Under the pieces are notes generated by a model. It was not told the DNA's origin. It made no database searches and was given only the letters and a program-made list of their open reading frames with translations. 64,000 bases of DNA from Endocalyx cinctus (taxonomy: Eukaryota > Ascomycota > Sordariomycetes > Amphisphaeriales > Apiosporaceae), in contig BCKC01000003.1 in assembly GCA_001600455.1 (NCBI GenBank), positions 2,180,168 through 2,244,167 on the forward strand, written 5' to 3'. Both the position numbers and the translations under genes were made by a program. Below are positions 59,213-64,000 of this stretch, in pieces (within the stretch, counting starts at the first letter, position 1; every line of letters begins with the position of its first letter).

Positions 59213-61082
59213 CTAATGTGTTCCGTTTGTTTGAGTTGTTGCTTCCGCAGGACTGTCTAGTCCCTTGAATTCTAGTCCCTCAAGAAGTTTGAATATAGCC
59301 CCAGAGTCGTGGAAATTGTTGTTCACTAAACTTGGTGTAAGCAATCAAATTAAATTAGTTTCTGTAGGAGATAATCAACTTACCAATGTTGACTAGGTAC
59401 CATTCGTTCATCATCTTCTCAATCAAGTTCCTGCTAGGCGTTCCCGCATCGTGGCAGTGAGCCCAGTCCATGCCTAGTCTGAAGGCTTCGTCTTTCCAGG
59501 CAAGGAAACTGACGCTTTCCACTATGGTTGGCTGAACAATTTCCTTGCCGGGGAAGCAGCCCCAAGTGACAGCATTAGGCCCTTCGGATGGAGAGTTTGT
59601 CTGGAAAGCTCCTGATCGAGTGACGGCATAGTATTGCATGTCGGGATGTGAACTGATTCGAATGAGGATCTCGTTGAATAGATCAGGTGAAACTAGCAGT
59701 TCCAGATATTCTTTTTGATAGACGTATCCGTTTGGGGGACCCCATCCATGCACCGGGTGAGAAGATTTCACGCCATTGACCGCCGGTTGAGAGTTGATGG
59801 TTAACAAGCCCCGTTGGTTGAGGCTAATAAGATCCCCTTTAATCGAATCGGCCTCGCTGGTTAGGGGAGACTCGCTCCACGGCAAAGTATCCAAACCTTT
59901 CTCCATATACCGAACGAAGAGGTTTGCAATATCCTTCACAGTGTTCGGTTCGCCCCATTTCTTACGGTTGGATTCGTTGGTACCGGTCAAACCAATGCCG
60001 TAAGCGTCCAGCTCGCCGAAAGCAGGCGAACGAGCATCACCCCATCTACCGTTGGGAAACTCGTCCCATTCCTGAGTTCTAGAGACGTACGATTTGCCAC
60101 GATTCCTCCAGAAAATCGGACGAACGTCTTCCTCGCGTCGCCTCAGGCCCAAAGACTGCTTCCAAGGCAGAGCCTGTTTCCGCGGACGGGTACTGGACGG
60201 CATCCAGTCAAGTTCTTCCAACACCATCCGTGTCGCCTGTGCGAGGTTCATGGTGTAAAAGTGAAGGTGAACGATACCGGCGCTCATGATCTTTCGGCAT
60301 AGCTCGGCAACCAGAGTCTTTCCAACTTCCCGAACGGCAGAATCGTCGTTTTTTATAGGTTCCAGGGCAGACATCCACTGGTCGGGGATCTTGCAGTTCA
60401 TGTGATTTGCGCGTCGCATAAAGCTGGCGTAAGTTGCGATGGGCATAATTCCGGGGATGATGGGGACGGTAATACCCTTTTCCCGAACCTTTCCTACCCA
60501 ACGTACGAAGTTGTCGGCATCGTAGAACATCTGGGTTACGATGAAGGTGGCGCCCATATCTACCTTCTCCTTGAGGTGATCAAGGAGAGATGCCTCGTCT
60601 TTGTTGTCGTCGCATCCTTCGGGATATCCGGCAACGCCTATTCCAAAATGATTTCCGTACTTCTTGCGGATATGTGCCACGAGGTCCCTAGCATATTGAA
60701 AACCTCCTTCGGTAGCTTCCCATTTCTCTTTCTCTCTTGGGGGGTCGCCACGAAGAGCCAGAATGTTGCCGCAACCAGCCTTGTACGCTCTTTGCAGAGC
60801 ATCGTTGACCTTTTCCTCGCCCATATCCGTACAGGTTAGATGCATACATGTCTCGAGACCGAAGTATGTTTGAGCTTGTAAGACCATATCACACGTAAGT
60901 TCGGCGATCCGACCTCCGGCTCCCCAGGTAATGTCGATGAACTTGGGACCGAAATCATACATGCGTTCCATACGGTCGTATAAATTCTGCACACCTTGAG
61001 CGGTCTTCGGAGGGAAATATTCGAAGGAGAACGACGGTTGGCCGGTCCTCTCGGCATCGGCGATCATCTCGTCGATATGCAT
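59213..61082 (-). CDS. MET13: Methylenetetrahydrofolate reductase (Met13-like)
   Basis: Two exons, 61082-59384 and 59325-59213, giving 603 residues. It reduces 5,10-methylene-THF to 5-methyl-THF with FAD and NAD(P)H, supplying methyl groups for methionine. The catalytic TIM-barrel covers the first 300 residues: FSFEYFPPKTAQGVQNLYDR with the acid Glu, then FIDITWGAGG, NILALRGDPPR, then FGIGVAGYPEGC, TQMFYDADNF and PIIPGIMPI. The linker and SAM-responsive C-terminal domain follow (RPIFWRNR, then DEFPNGRWGD, then TINSQPAVNG, VHGWGPPNGYVYQKEYLE, NAVTWGCFPGKEI). The second exon is short but needed: it extends YLVNI into VNNNFHDSGAIFKLLEGLEF, as in homologues. Without it the gene would end early in an intron. 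Confidence 0.94.
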
Positions 61083-62603
61083 CTTCGGGAGCTAGAGGTT
61101 TTGAATGGGAAGGGAAGATATACAGGGAAGACAGATTTGAAAATTACGTATTGGGATAGACGAAAAAGGGCAAAAATTAAAATTAAAAAGAAAAAAGAAC
61201 TAATTATAAAGAGATCAGTTAGCAATAAAGTAGTATTGTGACTGAGTGAGACTACGTCAGAATCAATCCCCCCCTCTTCTGCGTCTTCAAGCAAATTTGT
61301 CAAGCTATCCATCCTGTCGATCGTCTTACACTCATGCATGTACGGAGCTTTCAGACTTTTGAAAACAACGAAAACGGAGTTCGTCGGATTGGGCTAATAT
61401 CGGATTCACGTACCAATTAAACAATCTATAATCACAAATGCAAACTTCTTCCCCTGGGGAATATGTGTTTTGTATCACAGCTCTCCCCGCCGACCAACTC
61501 AAGTTTATTGTTGGAAGGATAAAATATTGAAAAAAGAAGAAGAAAAAAGGGTGAAAGAAAAAAAAAAGAGAGAAGAGAAGAGAAGAAGAGAAGGAAAGAA
61601 AAGAAAGGGTCCATCTAATCGGCGGTCATCATTTCTTCGAACTTGGGTAAGGTGAGCAGCAAAGACTCCGACTATGGAGAGACTTTGATTGGTTTATTAC
61701 GTAGTTAGAGTAGCTTAATGTAAGTAGCTACCATGTACAGTACTGTAAATAGGTAAGTTATTAGTGTAAATACCTAAAGATTAAGTGGTACAGTATACCT
61801 ATAGCTACCTCTTTATGTACTAAACAGTACCTATAAATTACTTAGTACTTACTTGTACACAATGCACATCCACCTATATTCTTAATTTAGTTTACTAAAT
61901 ACACTACGCTATTTCAGTACTTAGTACACTGATCATTCCACTCAATTTATTTGACTAACAAAATCAGAACCTCAACTTTTATATTTATATATTGCACATG
62001 TCTAGTATATACATTACTCTTTCTATATCTATTACTCCAAAAAAGAAAATAAGATAGGTTTCACCGCTAAACCATAATTTAACCCCTATTGTAGTATCCC
62101 GGTTCCTGGGTAATACGGTATTGAGTAAAAGTAAGGAATTATATTATACAAAGAGCTTAGAGTGGTTCAGTGCTACCCCTCCAAGGCCCTCGTCGATCGA
62201 GTTGCCCCACTAGCCCCGCGTAGGATTTTTATATTTTACGTAGTAATCTATTTGTTATCCACTAAACTGGAAAAGTTTTGGTGCTTATTGAGCGTTATGT
62301 ATAGTGCAAAACACAGTCAAATTACTGTACGTCTAAATAGTCCGTTCCGGCCATTATTGGAATTAGGTCAGATTTTACGGAGTACGGAGTTGTCACCATC
62401 AAATTCCATCCATCTATAAATCCGTTTAAGAAACTCGACGGGTAAATATGTGAGTAAACTTGATATGGTATTTTTTTTTGTAGTACATATTTACACTGAA
62501 AATTGTATCTGAATTTTATTTTATTTTTCTTCAAAATTTTTAATTTCTTTTTAGTTCTTCTTTTCCTGTCCCTTTTCTTGTCAACTAGGTAATCACTTGA
62601 CTT
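61083..62603. other. Spacer between MTHFR and bZIP genes
   Basis: Contains the MTHFR promoter and the 3' UTR of the bZIP gene. It has purine-rich tracts near 61,530-61,605 and a stretch at 61,700-61,930 dense in TACCTA/TAGGTA and AGTACT-type short palindromes, like those of the 17-24 kb desert. No gene was recognised. Confidence 0.55.
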
Positions 62604-63929
62604 TCATGAAGATGCCGTTTCTACAGACCACGAAGCAGACATGGGCGTCACCGCGGTCGTCAACGCGGCCGCGCCTCTCATCTCGCGCCAGTAGTTGCTC
62701 TGGTCTATGACGTCCCTGTCGAAGATGAACCACCAGCGCTCGAACAAGGTCTGGCCGACCTCCCAAGCCGAGGCCTGGTACGGGTCTCCGCCCCAGATCC
62801 TCACGCCCTCGCACCCGTCCTCGAAGTCGTACACGAACCGGATGAGCGCAAGCGGGCCCGCCGCGCTCGGCGGCCGCAGCTCGTCCGGGAGGCTCAGTAT
62901 GATGATCAGCCGGTCCCGCACCATCGGCCACGGGATCAGGTCGATCACCGGGTGGTGATGCACCGACGACTGCGACGCCGTCGGCCGCCACGTCGCCGGC
63001 AGCTGCCGCATCGAGTCGCTCGTGTGCGTCCCGTCCAGGAACGGCGACGACGCGGCCATGTCCCAGATCCGGGCCGCGCACTTGAGCCGGTCGGCCACCC
63101 GCATCATGGCCCTGACCAGCGCCAGCTCGCTGACGGGCAGGAGATACGAGTCCGGGAACGAATAACTTTCCGATAGAGAATCTTCCCGTTCAAAGGTCCA
63201 AGTTAGTGTCTATCGTAAAATAGCGTTGGGCGTGTTATCGCGGGTTAATTGTAAAGAGATGCGGTAAAGCGTACCTGATGAAGAACTTGTGATTAATTCG
63301 TCTGTCTGTATCGCTGAAAGAAGCGACGGTGAAGGTCCGCTTCCGTTAGAATCCAACGAGATGCCCGGGCTTTGTTCGCTTTCCGCCTCGGTTTGATCTC
63401 TCGCCGAGCTTGACAAGAAAAGGGTCGCATTAGTTGGATCTATTGCTTCCCTTGTCCAGGAGCGAAAATCAAGATCCAGAGCCTGTTCTAATTCTGCTGG
63501 TTCCGGTATGGCTGCAGCTAATTGATCATTATCCTCAAGTTGCGGTGGGTTGCATCCGCTTGATGCAGATTCACCTGTACGCGGGTTTGATGCGACATTG
63601 ACGTCATGAGCAGCCCCGGCAGGCTCGGTGGTGGAAGCTTTCTGTTGTACTGGCCATGCCTGGCTTTTCGTCTGTCGCTTACGCTCTCCTGGGTCACTTA
63701 TCAGGGGCTGCTGAGATGAAAGCTTGATAGTATGGACCACGGGTTTCTACTTACGGTATCGGCGCTGAGCAAGCACGTTGAGAACGCGCTTACGTTCGGC
63801 CGCGTTGTCGTTGATATCGGGGACATGTAATTGTGCCGGCTCTTTTTGTATCCTCTGCCTTGTCCTACGCTTCTCATAGGTCAAACTAGTAGTCTGGGCT
63901 GTCTGGGTATTTTCTTCAGCGGCCATCAT
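62604..63929 (-). CDS. bZIP transcription factor with DUF3425 domain
   Basis: Three exons, 63929-63755, 63688-63275 and 63181-62604, giving 388 residues. The basic region is NVLAQRRYRERKR; its codons are split by intron 1 (GTAAGT donor, CCCAG acceptor). No clear heptad leucine zipper follows it, because the next residues are polar and Pro-containing. Exon 3 encodes the DUF3425 domain: FPDSYLLPVSELALVRAMMR, CAARIWDMAASSPF, PVIDLIPWPMVRDRLIIIL, and FERWWFIFDRDVIDQSNYWR. Intron 2 ends AAG, with CTAAC 20 nt upstream, which joins SSSS to DSLSESYSF. These factors are common in Pezizomycotina, mostly of unknown targets. Two adjacent ATGs start the model, but the frame stays open to the window edge at 64000, so the true start may lie outside. 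Confidence 0.82.
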
Positions 63930-64000
63930 ATATCCTTCAGCTAGCTGTTTATACGAAAGGGCAGATTTAGTGCCGTTATGCTTCCGAGTAATAGACCACT

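Noticed and set aside
1..64000. CRISPR arrays, operons and ribosome binding sites
   Set aside because: The window is eukaryotic, and no regularly spaced direct repeats with unique spacers were seen.

Overview
This window looks like nuclear chromosomal DNA of a filamentous ascomycete (Pezizomycotina, probably Sordariomycetes). The evidence is the many short introns (about 50-150 nt) with GTAAGT/GTATGT donors and CTAAC/CTAAT branch sites, the intergenic spacers rich in homopolymers, and families typical of Pezizomycotina: a rhodopsin-like 7-TM protein, a DUF3425 bZIP factor, a multi-intron P450 and a secreted copper amine oxidase. The genus cannot be fixed from sequence alone. I rebuilt gene models by hand from reading frame, splice signals and family similarity.

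Layout. 0-11.5 kb holds a mitochondrial Obg GTPase (-), a conserved fungal protein of unknown function (+) whose TGA stop sits in a readthrough context, BFR1 (-) and RPB5 (+). 11.4-24.4 kb is mostly non-coding, with one rhodopsin-like membrane protein at 15.4-17.1 kb and then a 7.3-kb gene desert rich in short palindromes. 24.4-36.3 kb holds tubulin cofactor D (-), an isolated cytochrome P450 (+), a short assembly gap, a RING-finger protein (-) and U2 snRNP A' (+). 36.6-51.7 kb is dense with housekeeping genes: a Dpb3-like histone-fold protein (-), a CLC chloride channel (+), a TMEM42-like membrane protein (+), TFIIA gamma (-), an LSH/DDM1-type SNF2 remodeller (+), a small Cys-rich membrane protein (+), GINS subunit Psf2 (-) and a xylose-reductase-type aldo/keto reductase (-). 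52.7-64 kb holds copper amine oxidase (-), nucleoporin Seh1 (+), methylenetetrahydrofolate reductase (-) and a bZIP/DUF3425 factor (-) that may run past the window edge.

The genes do not form one pathway or a secondary-metabolite cluster. Most are single-copy housekeeping functions: transcription (RPB5, TFIIA gamma), splicing (U2 A'), replication and chromatin (Dpb3-like, Psf2, LSH), nuclear pore (Seh1), tubulin folding (TBCD) and one-carbon metabolism (MTHFR). They are interspersed with catabolic or accessory genes (amine oxidase, aldo/keto reductase, P450). Several pairs are divergent and could share promoters: BFR1/RPB5, RING/U2 A', Dpb3-like/CLC, TFIIA gamma/LSH and amine oxidase/Seh1.

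The most notable observation is at 4,679-5,699. The open frame of the conserved protein ends in TGA CTA, the context known to promote stop-codon readthrough, and continues in frame for 44 protein-like acidic codons, with a repeated Phe-Ser-Asp pattern, to a TAA. This suggests programmed translation of a C-terminally extended isoform.
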